42,395 nucleotides of DNA, taken from positions 1 to 42,395 of the forward strand of contig CALXBL010000007.1 of the NCBI GenBank assembly GCA_944386525.1. Reading direction: 5' to 3'. The position numbers and the translations under genes were made by a program. The DNA comes from an uncultured Ruminococcus sp. (lineage in GTDB: Bacteria > Bacillota > Clostridia > Oscillospirales > Ruminococcaceae). Below the pieces are notes generated by a model. That model had not been told where the DNA came from. It was given only the letters and a program-made list of their open reading frames with translations, and made no database searches. Shown piece after piece: positions 8,174-16,902 of this stretch (positions are counted from its first letter, which is position 1; the number at the start of each line of letters is the position of its first letter).

Positions 8174-9433
8174 ATGAACTATGCACAAACTCTCGGCGAA
8201 AAAGCTAAGGCTGCTGCGCCGAAAATGGCTGCTGCCTCTCCGCAGCTGAAAAATAACGCTTTGGCTGCCATCGCTAATGCTCTCCTTGATAAAAAAGAAG
8301 AGATAAAAGCTGCAAATGAGCTTGACCTTATCGCTGCTAAGGAAAATAATATGAGCGCTGCCATGCAGGACAGACTCCGTCTTACCGATGCCCGTATTGA
8401 GGATATGGCTAAGGCTATACATCAGCTCATTGCTATGGACGACCCGATCGGCACTGTTACCGGAGGAAGCGTTCGTCCAAATGGTCTGCGTATTATGAAA
8501 ACACGTGTGCCGTTGGGTTCTATCGGCATTATATTTGAATCACGTCCAAATGTCACTGTTGATGCGGCTACTCTCTGCCTGAAAGCCGGCAATACCGTTC
8601 TGCTCCGAGGCGGCAAGGAGGCTATACACTCAAATACCTGCCTTACTAATATCATGCGTGAGGCTGCTGCTGAGACTGGTCTGCCGGCGGACTGCATTCA
8701 GCTTGTGGAGGATACCTCACGTGAAACTGCCGCTGATATGATGAAGCTCAACGGCTATCTGGATGTCCTCATTCCACGAGGCGGCGCAGGTCTTATACAG
8801 GCTGTTGTAAATCAGGCTACTGTTCCGGTAATTGAGACAGGCGCAGGAAACTGCCATGTGTATATCGACAAGTGCCTGCGTACCGAGGAGGACTACGAAA
8901 TGGCTGTCCGTATTGTGGATAACGCAAAGACTCAGCGTCCATCTGTGTGCAACGCAATTGAGGGTCTTATTATTCATGAGGACATGGCGCAGTTGCTTCT
9001 CCCGAGAATAAAGGCCGCTCTTGATAAGCATGATGTGACATTCTACGGTGACGAGAAGACTGCTGAAATACTTGGTCAATGTGTGCTGCCGGCAACTGAG
9101 GAAATATACCATACCGAATTCAACGACTACAAGATATCGGTAAAAGTGGTATCCTCACTTGACGAGGCACTCGAACATATCGCACGCTACAGCACTAAGC
9201 ACTCTGAGTGCATCATAACAAAAGACCTCGACGCCGCAACACGTTTCCAGCGTGAGGTCGACGCTGCTGCCGTATACGTAAACGCATCTACACGCTTTAC
9301 CGACGGCGGTGAATTCGGATATGGAGCTGAGATAGGAATATCTACCCAGAAGCTCCACGCAAGAGGTCCTATGGGACTTACTGAACTGACTACTGTCAAG
9401 TATCTAATTGAAGGCAGCGGTCAAATACGGTAA
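8174..9433 (+). CDS. proA: Gamma-glutamyl phosphate reductase
   Basis: 419 aa, full length. Reduces gamma-glutamyl phosphate to glutamate-5-semialdehyde with NADPH, the second step of proline synthesis, and receives the labile product of ProB. ALDH-superfamily features include SIGIIFESRPNVTVDA, LLRGGKEA, the catalytic Cys259 in RPSVCNAIE and a C-terminal RGPMGLTELTT. Start ATG has AGGAGG upstream. It is the last gene of the operon. Confidence 0.97.
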   Translation: MNYAQTLGEKAKAAAPKMAAASPQLKNNALAAIANALLDKKEEIKAANELDLIAAKENNMSAAMQDRLRLTDARIEDMAKAIHQLIAMDDPIGTVTGGSVRPNGLRIMKTRVPLGSIGIIFESRPNVTVDAATLCLKAGNTVLLRGGKEAIHSNTCLTNIMREAAAETGLPADCIQLVEDTSRETAADMMKLNGYLDVLIPRGGAGLIQAVVNQATVPVIETGAGNCHVYIDKCLRTEEDYEMAVRIVDNAKTQRPSVCNAIEGLIIHEDMAQLLLPRIKAALDKHDVTFYGDEKTAEILGQCVLPATEEIYHTEFNDYKISVKVVSSLDEALEHIARYSTKHSECIITKDLDAATRFQREVDAAAVYVNASTRFTDGGEFGYGAEIGISTQKLHARGPMGLTELTTVKYLIEGSGQIR

Positions 9434-9449
9434 ATATTCTGAATATAAT

Positions 9450-9485
9450 AAGACTGCCGCAGTGTTACATAACTGCGGCAGTCTT
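9450..9485. terminator. Bidirectional terminator between proA and pyrB
   Basis: Perfect 14-bp stem AAGACTGCCGCAGT / ACTGCGGCAGTCTT with an 8-nt loop. T-rich on the plus side and A-rich before it, so it can serve both convergent operons. Confidence 0.92.
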
Positions 9486-9502
9486 TGTTTTTATAGTATA
9501 AG

Positions 9503-10588
9503 TTATCTTTCCAGCAGCAGTCTCTCACTGCAATATTCACACTGGAGCATTGTATCACCTATCGGGATAAAGCTCTTAGGCAAATACTTCTCGGTGCAGG
9601 TAATGCAGTTCGGATTTTTACAGGATACATCCTTGTATACCTTGCCATGGAAAAGTCTTGTCTCGGACTTCAGGTTTATCATTGTAATGATAAGCGCCAT
9701 GCGTACATACATACCATATTTTGCCTGGTTGAAGTACATAGCTCTCGGATCCTCGTCCAGCTCCACCTCTATCTCGTCTACTCTCGGCAATGGATGAAGT
9801 ACTATCATATCAGGCTTTGCTGCCTTCATCTTCTTTACTGTGAGGATATATGTATCCTTCTGTGCAAGATATTCCTCACGGCTGCTGAATCTCTCCTGCT
9901 GTATTCTTGTCATATACAACACGTCAAGCTCCGGAAGGACTTCCTCAAGTGAGGATACCTCCTTGAAAGGACAGCCGCTTGCTTTAAGTATATCCTTGAT
10001 GTATGACGGCAGTTTCAGTTCCGGTGTGGAAATAAGCACAAAGCTGTTACCCTCAAAGCAGGACATTGCCTTCAGAAGTGAGTGTACGGTTCTGCCGTTG
10101 ATAAGGTCGCCGCAAAGTCCTATTGTCAGGTGGTCGAGTCTGCCCTTTTCACATTTCAGTGTTAAAAGGTCGGTAAGGGTCTGCGTGGGGTGGAGATGTC
10201 CGCTGTCGCCTGCATTTATAACAGGACAGTCCGCAGAAAGTGCCGCTGCCTTTGCTGCACCTGCCACCGGATGACGCATTACCAGAATATCAGCATAATT
10301 GCTTACGATCTTTGTTGTGTCCTTAAGCGTCTCGCCCTTTGATACAGAGGAGTTCGCCGGATTGTCGAAGCCAATAAGTCTGCCTCCCAGGCGAAGCATT
10401 GCGGTCTGGAATGACATCTGTGTACGTGTTGACGGCTCATAGAACAGCGTTGCCATGATCTTGCCATTGCAGGCGCCGGAATAGATCTCCGGATTGTTCT
10501 TGATTTTTTCGCCTAATTCAACTACTTCCTTCCACCATGAGGGCGGATAGTCGTTAAGGTCAATAAGATGAGGATAAGATGAAATCAT
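9503..10588 (-). CDS. pyrB: Aspartate carbamoyltransferase catalytic chain with C-terminal PyrI-type zinc domain
   Basis: 361 aa, about 50 longer than a plain PyrB. Forms carbamoyl-aspartate from carbamoyl phosphate and aspartate in pyrimidine synthesis. Carbamoyl-phosphate motif STRT at 53-56, then GDSGHLHPTQTL and a C-terminal HPLPR. The last 40 residues hold Cys323-x4-Cys328 and Cys350-x2-Cys353 in CKNPNCITC and LQCEYCSE contexts, which is the pattern of the zinc domain of the regulatory chain PyrI. The allosteric nucleotide-binding half of PyrI is absent. In E. coli that zinc domain mediates contact with the catalytic chain. ATG is preceded by AGGAGG. Third gene after asnB and the HD gene; no separate pyrI is in the window. 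Confidence 0.93.
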   Translation of the reverse strand: MISSYPHLIDLNDYPPSWWKEVVELGEKIKNNPEIYSGACNGKIMATLFYEPSTRTQMSFQTAMLRLGGRLIGFDNPANSSVSKGETLKDTTKIVSNYADILVMRHPVAGAAKAAALSADCPVINAGDSGHLHPTQTLTDLLTLKCEKGRLDHLTIGLCGDLINGRTVHSLLKAMSCFEGNSFVLISTPELKLPSYIKDILKASGCPFKEVSSLEEVLPELDVLYMTRIQQERFSSREEYLAQKDTYILTVKKMKAAKPDMIVLHPLPRVDEIEVELDEDPRAMYFNQAKYGMYVRMALIITMINLKSETRLFHGKVYKDVSCKNPNCITCTEKYLPKSFIPIGDTMLQCEYCSERLLLER

Positions 10589-10686
10589 TTGATAAACCTC
10601 CTGTGTTTTAACCTGGGAATGATTTTCTCCCTTATATATTTCACCGCCATGTCAGAGATTTCTGCATGAGGCGTCTTACATTATGA

Positions 10687-11355
10687 TCACATCACTATAC
10701 TGTCGTTCATGTATATCCTGAAGTCCAGTCCAAAATACTTTGCCGCACGCTTGCAGAGCAGCATACGATCGAGGAATATCTCGAAATATTCAAGCACAGA
10801 GGAAATACCTGTGTCGATAGTAAGCTCCAATATAAAGCTTTTCCTATCCTCAGCTACCTTAAGCTCTGAGCTTGTAACTGCATAATTCACTCTGTCATGG
10901 ATATCGAAGGATGTGAAAATAGTATTGCGCACACGGCTGCGGCGAACGTCCGTTTTATCGGCGATTATGAGCGCTGCCGCTATGGGGTCTACAGGCTGTG
11001 CTGTCTTTTCATCGTGATTGCCTATTGCAGATATAATAGAGCATATTTCCGATACAGGCATATTCAGTCTGTCAAGTATTCTAAACGCCATTACAGCGCC
11101 GCTCTGGGCGTGGTCATCACGATTTACTATGTTGCCTATATCATGGAGAAAGCCTGCTATCCTTGCAAGCTCTGCCTCACGCTCAGAATAGCCAAGGCTC
11201 TCCAGTATCATCGACGCCACGTGAGCAGTCTTTTCCACATGGGCAAAGGAGTGCTCCGTGTAGCCAATAGCCGCAAGCGCCTTGTCGGAGCGGCGGATAT
11301 ACTCCATAATATCGGGATTCCTGCGGATATACTCATATGTCACGTTACTTGCCAT
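10687..11355 (-). CDS. HD-domain phosphohydrolase
   Basis: 222 aa. HD superfamily metal-binding motifs are in order: His39 (FAHVEKTAHVA), His71-Asp72 (GFLHDIGN), His82, and a later Asp in LIIADKTD. Such proteins hydrolyse phosphomonoesters or nucleotides; the substrate of this group is unknown. The C-terminal 70 residues are family-specific. The start has AAAGGA upstream, and the gene begins 16 bp after the asnB stop, so the two are cotranscribed; pyrB follows after 98 bp. Confidence 0.87.
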   Translation of the reverse strand: MASNVTYEYIRRNPDIMEYIRRSDKALAAIGYTEHSFAHVEKTAHVASMILESLGYSEREAELARIAGFLHDIGNIVNRDDHAQSGAVMAFRILDRLNMPVSEICSIISAIGNHDEKTAQPVDPIAAALIIADKTDVRRSRVRNTIFTSFDIHDRVNYAVTSSELKVAEDRKSFILELTIDTGISSVLEYFEIFLDRMLLCKRAAKYFGLDFRIYMNDSIVM

Positions 11356-11371
11356 ATCATCAATCCTTTAT

Positions 11372-13240
11372 TTATTTTACACTGGTTTGGAAGTATACAT
11401 CATACCACACAAGGAACATATATACAGTCCATATCTTACGGCTCATATCTCCCCTGCCTGCCCTGTGGTCATCAAGAAGCTGAACCAGCTTTTCTGTATG
11501 GAAAAACTGCTGTGCCGCCTCACTTGTAAAGGCATTCTTCACCTTGTTGTAGTAGCCGTCCTCCTTGAGCCATACTCTTATAGGCACCGGAAATCCGAGT
11601 TTTTTCTTGTTGGCTGTCTTTGCAGTTTGGGGCGGAGTATCCTTCTTTGCGGCAAGACGCATCGCATATTTTGTGGTATAGCTCATGCCCTCTGCTGTGC
11701 CCTTATGGATAACACGATAGCGTGTGGGTATCTTTTCCGCAAGAGCCATCACCTTCTTGTCGAGGAACGGAACTCTCACCTCCAGAGAATTTGCCATGCT
11801 CATCTTGTCGGCTTTCAGCAGAATATCGCCTGTCATCCACATATGCAGATCGAGGTACTGCATTCTTGTAACGTCGTCCTTACCCTTTACCTTATCGTAG
11901 AAAGGCTTTGTTATAACTGACGGCTCGGGAGCGCTTGTCTTGATCTTCAGCAGCTCACGTCTCTCCTTGGGGGTAAACATATAGGCATTGCCTATAAATC
12001 TTTCCTCTAAAGTCCTGCCCTTTCTCACGAAGAAATTTAGTCCTCTCTTAGCCGGCAGCTTACTCACTGCAGATGCTACGCACTTTTTGAAACCCATGGG
12101 AAGTCGGTCGTAAACTGTTGCGCCCGGCTCGCTGTAAACATTATAGCCTCCGAATATCTCGTCTGCACCTTCTCCGGAAAGGCATACCTTCAGCGTCTGG
12201 GAGGCAAGATTGCACACAAAATAAAGCGCTACCGCCGAAGGGTCGGCTAAAGGTTCATCCATATGATACTGGATAAGCGGGAGCTTTTCCCAGTATTCAG
12301 TCGGCTCTATGACCTTGCTATAATTCTTTATGCCGATAGCGCCGGAAAATTCCTTTGCCCAGCCAATCTCGTTATATCGCTCATTGCTGCCGAATCCTAC
12401 TGTAAATGTCTTGTCAACGTCGGCAATGGCGGCAACATAGCTTGAATCCACGCCGCTCGACAGAAAAGAACCTACCTCAACGTCGGAGACCTTATGAGCC
12501 TTTACCGAATCGTGGAACGTACTTGATATACTGTCTACCCACTCATCAAGTCCAGGCTTTTCGTCAGCACCGAAGTTTATCTCCCAGTAACGGTTTATGT
12601 TCATTATGCCATTTTTGTAGGTAAAGTAATGTGCAGGCGGAAGCTTATACACACCCTTGAAAAATGTCTCCGCACACGGCGAATACTGAAATGTCAGATA
12701 ATTTTCAAGAGCCTCGGTATTGAGCTCCTTTACAAAGTCAGGGTGTGAAAGAAAGCTCTTTATCTCGGAGCCAAACATAAAGGTCTTGCCCATCTGTGCA
12801 TAGTAAAAGGGCTTTATGCCAAAGAAATCCCTTGCACCAAAAAGAGTCTCGCTGTCATTATCCCATATTACAAAAGAGAACATTCCACGGAGCTTATTCA
12901 GAAGCCCCTCGCCGTATTCCCTGTAGCCGTAGATAAGAACCTCGGAATCGGTGCTTGTTCTGAATTTGTATCCCTTATCCATAAGCTCACGGCGTATATC
13001 CTTATAATTGTATATCTCGCCGTTGAACACAAGCACCAGCTTTCCGTCGTCGCTGTAGAGAGGCTGGTTACCTGATTCGGATACATCGATAATGCTGAGT
13101 CTTCTGTGTCCGAGAGCTATTTTTTCGTCAATATATGTTCCCTCCGCATCAGGGCCACGATGCTTGATCTTGTCAAGCATTTCCGAGAGAACTTCACGTC
13201 TGTCACCGCTGCAGTAAGTAAATCCTGTAAATCCGCACAT
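11372..13240 (-). CDS. asnB: Asparagine synthetase (glutamine-hydrolysing)
   Basis: 622 aa from ATG 13240, chosen because the class II glutaminase nucleophile must be Cys2 (MCGFTGF) and AGGAGG lies just upstream; an in-frame ATG 20 codons earlier would bury it. Glutaminase domain about 1-210 with RGPDAEG and HRRLSIID; synthetase domain with the PP-loop SSGVDSS and CLSGEGADEIFGGY. Makes asparagine from aspartate, glutamine and ATP. First gene of the operon with the HD protein and pyrB, which also uses aspartate. Confidence 0.96.
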   Translation of the reverse strand: MCGFTGFTYCSGDRREVLSEMLDKIKHRGPDAEGTYIDEKIALGHRRLSIIDVSESGNQPLYSDDGKLVLVFNGEIYNYKDIRRELMDKGYKFRTSTDSEVLIYGYREYGEGLLNKLRGMFSFVIWDNDSETLFGARDFFGIKPFYYAQMGKTFMFGSEIKSFLSHPDFVKELNTEALENYLTFQYSPCAETFFKGVYKLPPAHYFTYKNGIMNINRYWEINFGADEKPGLDEWVDSISSTFHDSVKAHKVSDVEVGSFLSSGVDSSYVAAIADVDKTFTVGFGSNERYNEIGWAKEFSGAIGIKNYSKVIEPTEYWEKLPLIQYHMDEPLADPSAVALYFVCNLASQTLKVCLSGEGADEIFGGYNVYSEPGATVYDRLPMGFKKCVASAVSKLPAKRGLNFFVRKGRTLEERFIGNAYMFTPKERRELLKIKTSAPEPSVITKPFYDKVKGKDDVTRMQYLDLHMWMTGDILLKADKMSMANSLEVRVPFLDKKVMALAEKIPTRYRVIHKGTAEGMSYTTKYAMRLAAKKDTPPQTAKTANKKKLGFPVPIRVWLKEDGYYNKVKNAFTSEAAQQFFHTEKLVQLLDDHRAGRGDMSRKIWTVYMFLVWYDVYFQTSVK

Positions 13241-13271
13241 AAAACTTCCCTCCTGTATATTCATTCTCTTT

Positions 13272-13300
13272 ATTATACTACATTCCCGATAATTTTGCAA
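13272..13300 (-). promoter_or_regulatory. Promoter of asnB operon
   Basis: On the minus strand: TTGCAA (13295-13300), 17-bp spacer, TATAAT (13272-13277), 32 bp upstream of the start codon. Confidence 0.82.
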
Positions 13301-13369
13301 CCGATACCTGCAAGTTTTTTCTTCTTTTCTGCCATTATCACAAATTTAAAAAAAATCTCCTGAAACTAC

Positions 13370-13398
13370 TTGCAAAACAAAAGATTATATCGTATAAT
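13370..13398 (+). promoter_or_regulatory. Promoter of the 49-codon membrane peptide gene
   Basis: TTGCAA (13370-13375), 17-bp spacer, TATAAT (13393-13398). Confidence 0.82.
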
Positions 13399-13437
13399 AA
13401 AAGCTGACAGCTATCACAACTCGGGAGAGGAGACCTT

Positions 13438-13587
13438 ATGAGCAGAAGAAACTACAACCGGCAAAATCAGTATGGCAGACGCAGGATTAAGCCCAAGATA
13501 AGATTCCGTTTTAGATATATCGTCCTTATTTTTATAGTCTGCATACTTGTTGGTCTTGTTTATTATATGATAAAGGCCAATCTATAA
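13438..13587 (+). CDS. 49-aa basic single-span membrane peptide
   Basis: ATG with GGAGAGGAG upstream. The product begins MSRRNYNRQNQYGRRR, a very basic N-terminus of about 26 residues, followed by one hydrophobic span (about 27-44, YIVLIFIVCILVGLVYY) and a short tail. By the positive-inside rule the basic part should be cytosolic. It has its own promoter and a strong terminator, which makes a real gene likely despite its length. No family recognised. Confidence 0.75.
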   Translation: MSRRNYNRQNQYGRRRIKPKIRFRFRYIVLIFIVCILVGLVYYMIKANL

Positions 13588-13641
13588 TTGAGAATTAAAA
13601 CTAATTAAGAATAAAACTTAATAATCATATCCAGAATATAG

Positions 13642-13678
13642 AATTCTGGACGCTTTAGGGCGTCCGGAATTTTTTTTG
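13642..13678 (+). terminator. Terminator after the 49-codon gene
   Basis: 12-bp stem AATTCTGGACGC / GCGTCCGGAATT (one G-T pair), 6-nt loop, then a run of T. Confidence 0.9.
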
Positions 13679-13709
13679 TAAATTAAAGTAAGAAATTCGC
13701 CTGCGCCTA

Positions 13710-13738
13710 TTGACAACAGAGGAAAAATAGGATATACT
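13710..13738 (+). promoter_or_regulatory. Promoter of nrdD
   Basis: TTGACA (13710-13715), 17-bp spacer, TATACT (13733-13738). The leader to the start codon at 13821 is about 75 nt and begins with the NrdR boxes. Confidence 0.86.
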
Positions 13739-13754
13739 TGTAATTGCCACGTAA

Positions 13755-13801
13755 ATACAATATACGCTGCATCTCAGCGTGGAGTATACAATATTTAGTG
13801 T
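13755..13801 (+). promoter_or_regulatory. Tandem NrdR boxes in the nrdD leader
   Basis: Box 2 (13786-13801) is ATACAATATTTAGTGT, which matches 14 of 16 positions of the NrdR consensus ACACWATATATWGTGT. Box 1 (13755-13770) is ATACAATATACGCTGC, a weaker match, good in its left half. The starts are 31 bp apart with a 15-bp gap, the three-turn spacing known for NrdR, the repressor of ribonucleotide reductase genes. They lie just downstream of the -10, so bound NrdR would block early transcription. The regulator gene is not in the window. Confidence 0.75.
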
Positions 13802-13820
13802 TTTGAAAGGAGAGTTTTAA

Positions 13821-16142
13821 ATGATTATCCACATCATGAAGAGAGACGGCAGAAAAGTTCCGTTTAACATCGAGAAAATCGCCAACGCTATTTTCCGTGC
13901 AGCTCAGGCTGTGGGCGGCACCGATATGAACGAGGCTATGGAGCTTGCTGTAAAAACATGTGAACTCTATGAGAAAGAATACGGCAAGGAGATTCCTACC
14001 GTTGAGATAATCCAGGACCTTGTCGAAAAGACCCTTATCGAAAACGGCCACGCTCAGACCGCCAAGGCATATATCCTCTACCGCTATGAGAGAACAAGAG
14101 ACCGTGAGATGAAGTCTAATCTCATGAAAATCATGGGCGAGCTCACATTCGACTCCGCTAAGGACAGCGATATAAAGCGTGAGAACGCAAATATAGATGG
14201 CGATACCGCTATGGGTACTATGCTGAAATACGGCTCCTCTGCAGCTAAGGAATTCTATGAGATGAGAGTGCTCAACCCTGCCCATGCGAAGGCTCACCGT
14301 GACGGCGATATCCACATTCACGACCTCGACTTTCTCACCCTGACTACCACCTGCTGTCAGATAGACCTTATCGAGCTATTTAACGGCGGTTTCTCAACAG
14401 GTCACGGCTTTCTCCGTGAGCCTAACGATATTGCAAGCTACTCAGCTCTGGCCTGCATTGCTATCCAGTCCAACCAGAACGACCAGCACGGCGGTCAGAG
14501 TATACCTAACTTCGACTACGCTATGGCTGGCGGCGTTAAGAAAACATACCGCAAACGCTACCTGCGCAATATTGAGCGTGGTCTTGCACTTATGGCTGAC
14601 TCTGAAAATGTAAGAGACTTCGTAAACGGCTACGCCGATGAAATAAAAAATACTAAAGGCATTGAGCCCTGCATTGCTAATGACAACGGTTTCCAGGAGG
14701 CTGAAAAGCCATATCTTATGCAGCTGGTGTCAGAGGCTGAGGCTGAAAAGCTCCAGAAATTTGCTGCCGAAAACGCCTACAAGGAGACTAACCGTGCCAC
14801 CTATCAGGCTATGGAGGCTCTTATCCACAACCTCAACACTATGAACAGCCGTGCGGGTGCCCAGACTCCGTTCAGCTCCATAAACTACGGCACCGATACT
14901 TCTCCCGAGGGCAGAATGGTAATCGAAAATATCCTGCTCGCTGAAGAAGCCGGCCTCGGAAACGGCGAAACTCCTATCTTCCCTATCCACATCTTCAAGA
15001 TAAAGGAAGGCATAAACTATAAGGAATCCGACCCCAACTACAATCTGTTCAAGCTGGCTTGCAGAGTTTCCGCAAAAAGACTCTTCCCCAACTTCGCTTT
15101 CCTGGATGCCCCCTTCAACAAGCAGTACTATAAGGAGGGCGACTACAGAACCGAGATCGCCTATATGGGCTGCCGTACACGAGTTATCGGCAACACCTTC
15201 GATCCGGAAAATGAGATCGTTACAGGCAGAGGAAACCTTAGCTTTACATCTATCAATCTACCCCGTCTTGCTATAAAGGCTGACCACAACGTTGGTCTGT
15301 TCTTCGATATGCTGGAGGAAATGATGGATCTGACCATCGACCAGCTTATGCACCGCTTCCAAATACAGTGTCAGAAAAAGGTGCGCAACTACCCGTTCCT
15401 CATGGGACAGGGTGTATGGATAGGCTCTGAAGAGTTGGGGCCCGACGATACTGTCGGTGAAGTGCTCAAACACGGTACGCTCTCTGTGGGCTTTATCGGT
15501 CTTGCTGAGGCTCTTACAGCTCTCATTGGCTCTCACCACGGCGAAACTGAGGAGGCTCGTGAGCTGGGTATTGAAATAGTAACTGCTATGCGCAACAGAA
15601 TGGATCTGGAGGCTAAGCGCACCGGTCTCAACTTCTCACTGCTGGCTACTCCGGCAGAAGGTCTGTCCGGACGCTTTGTACGCATCGATAAGAAAAAGTA
15701 CGGCATTATTCCCGGTGTAACAGACCGTGACTATTACACCAACTCATTCCACGTTCCGGTACATTTCCCAATCAAAGCTTTTGACAAGATCCGCATAGAG
15801 GCTCCATACCATGAGCTGACTAACGGCGGCCACATCAGCTATATCGAAATGGACGGCGATCCGCTCCAGAATCTATCCGCATTTGAAAAGGTCGTACGCT
15901 ATATGAAGGAATGCGGTATTGGATACGGCTCTATCAACCACCCTGTAGACAGAGATCCTTGCTGCGGTTTTACCGGCATTATCGGCGACAAGTGCCCTCA
16001 GTGCGGACGCACAGAGGACAGCGGCTCTTTTGAAAGAATCCGCCGCATAACCGGATACCTCGTAGGTACTCTCGACAGATTCAACAACGCAAAACGTGCA
16101 GAAGAAAAAAATCGTGTAAAACACGGTATATCCATGGACTAA
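13821..16142 (+). CDS. nrdD: Anaerobic (class III) ribonucleoside-triphosphate reductase
   Basis: 773 aa, full length. Reduces ribonucleoside triphosphates to deoxy forms by a glycyl radical; oxygen-sensitive. ATP-cone allosteric domain at about 1-90 (starting MIIHIMKRDGRKVPFNIEKI), ten-stranded barrel in the middle, C-terminal zinc site with DPCCGF and CPQCGR, and the glycyl-radical loop RRITGYLVGTLDRF with Gly745 as the likely radical site. ATG preceded by GAAAGGAG. Activated by NrdG, encoded 62 bp downstream. Confidence 0.97.
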   Translation: MIIHIMKRDGRKVPFNIEKIANAIFRAAQAVGGTDMNEAMELAVKTCELYEKEYGKEIPTVEIIQDLVEKTLIENGHAQTAKAYILYRYERTRDREMKSNLMKIMGELTFDSAKDSDIKRENANIDGDTAMGTMLKYGSSAAKEFYEMRVLNPAHAKAHRDGDIHIHDLDFLTLTTTCCQIDLIELFNGGFSTGHGFLREPNDIASYSALACIAIQSNQNDQHGGQSIPNFDYAMAGGVKKTYRKRYLRNIERGLALMADSENVRDFVNGYADEIKNTKGIEPCIANDNGFQEAEKPYLMQLVSEAEAEKLQKFAAENAYKETNRATYQAMEALIHNLNTMNSRAGAQTPFSSINYGTDTSPEGRMVIENILLAEEAGLGNGETPIFPIHIFKIKEGINYKESDPNYNLFKLACRVSAKRLFPNFAFLDAPFNKQYYKEGDYRTEIAYMGCRTRVIGNTFDPENEIVTGRGNLSFTSINLPRLAIKADHNVGLFFDMLEEMMDLTIDQLMHRFQIQCQKKVRNYPFLMGQGVWIGSEELGPDDTVGEVLKHGTLSVGFIGLAEALTALIGSHHGETEEARELGIEIVTAMRNRMDLEAKRTGLNFSLLATPAEGLSGRFVRIDKKKYGIIPGVTDRDYYTNSFHVPVHFPIKAFDKIRIEAPYHELTNGGHISYIEMDGDPLQNLSAFEKVVRYMKECGIGYGSINHPVDRDPCCGFTGIIGDKCPQCGRTEDSGSFERIRRITGYLVGTLDRFNNAKRAEEKNRVKHGISMD

Positions 16143-16153
16143 TAAGAATAACG

Positions 16154-16184
16154 GAAGCTGCTGCTTAATGCGGCAGCTTCTTTG
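16154..16184 (+). terminator. Hairpin between nrdD and nrdG
   Basis: 8-bp stem GAAGCTGC / GCAGCTTC plus inner GC pairing, followed by TTTGT. It lies within the nrdD-nrdG gap and probably acts as a leaky terminator or RNA-stability element that lowers nrdG expression relative to nrdD. Confidence 0.6.
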
Positions 16185-16204
16185 TCTGATAAAGGAGCAT
16201 TATT

Positions 16205-16714
16205 ATGAAAATACGCTTGGCAGGTATCGTAAACGATTCCATTGTGGACGGACCAGGTTTCCGGTTTACTATTTTTGTGCAGGGATGTCCTCACAACTGC
16301 AAGGGCTGCCACAACCCTCAAACCCACGACTTCAACGGCGGCACAGATACAGATATGAGCGAACTTATCGCTAAAATAAAGGAAAATCCTCTCCTTGACG
16401 GCGTCACTTTCAGCGGAGGAGAACCATTCTGCCACGCTGCCGCTCTGGCGCACCTCGCCCGTGAGATACACGATATGGGACTTAATATAATCACCTACTC
16501 CGGCTATACCTTTGAGGAGCTGCTTGCCGGTGCCGATGCTCATCCCGAATGGATGGAACTGCTGAAAGAAACAGATATTCTCATCGATGGACGATTTGAA
16601 GAAAGCCTGAAAAGTTACGACATAAGATTCCGCGGCAGCACCAATCAGCGCTATCTGGACGTTAAAAAAAGTCTTGAGAACAATTCTCCCGTTCCTGCGG
16701 AAATTGAAGAATAA
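16205..16714 (+). CDS. nrdG: Anaerobic ribonucleotide reductase activating protein (radical SAM)
   Basis: 169 aa, usual length. Uses a 4Fe-4S cluster and S-adenosylmethionine to generate the glycyl radical on NrdD. The cluster ligands are Cys28-x3-Cys32-x2-Cys35 (QGCPHNCKGCHN), followed by the TFSGGEP motif for SAM binding. Start ATG with AAAGGAG upstream. Confidence 0.96.
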   Translation: MKIRLAGIVNDSIVDGPGFRFTIFVQGCPHNCKGCHNPQTHDFNGGTDTDMSELIAKIKENPLLDGVTFSGGEPFCHAAALAHLAREIHDMGLNIITYSGYTFEELLAGADAHPEWMELLKETDILIDGRFEESLKSYDIRFRGSTNQRYLDVKKSLENNSPVPAEIEE

Positions 16715-16824
16715 TACAGTATACTGCTGAATATGCCTATTATATGCAGCTTATACACAGCGGTTACAAAACGGTTAAAAGAATTCCAATCCGGAAAATA
16801 AAACTTTACAGTTCTCATATTTGC

Positions 16825-16853
16825 TTGCATTTCAGCCCCGATTGTGATATCAT
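16825..16853 (+). promoter_or_regulatory. Promoter of the 47-codon lipoprotein gene
   Basis: TTGCAT (16825-16830), 17-bp spacer, TATCAT (16848-16853). A second TATAAT at 16873-16878 might also serve. Confidence 0.6.
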
Positions 16854-16902
16854 GTATACGTATTCTTATTGATATAATTCTGTTCGAAAGGAGTGCTGAT
16901 TG

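Noticed and set aside
13764..13780. ACGCTG / CAGCGT hairpin in the nrdD leader
   Set aside because: The NrdR boxes explain the region better; the stem is short and has no T run.
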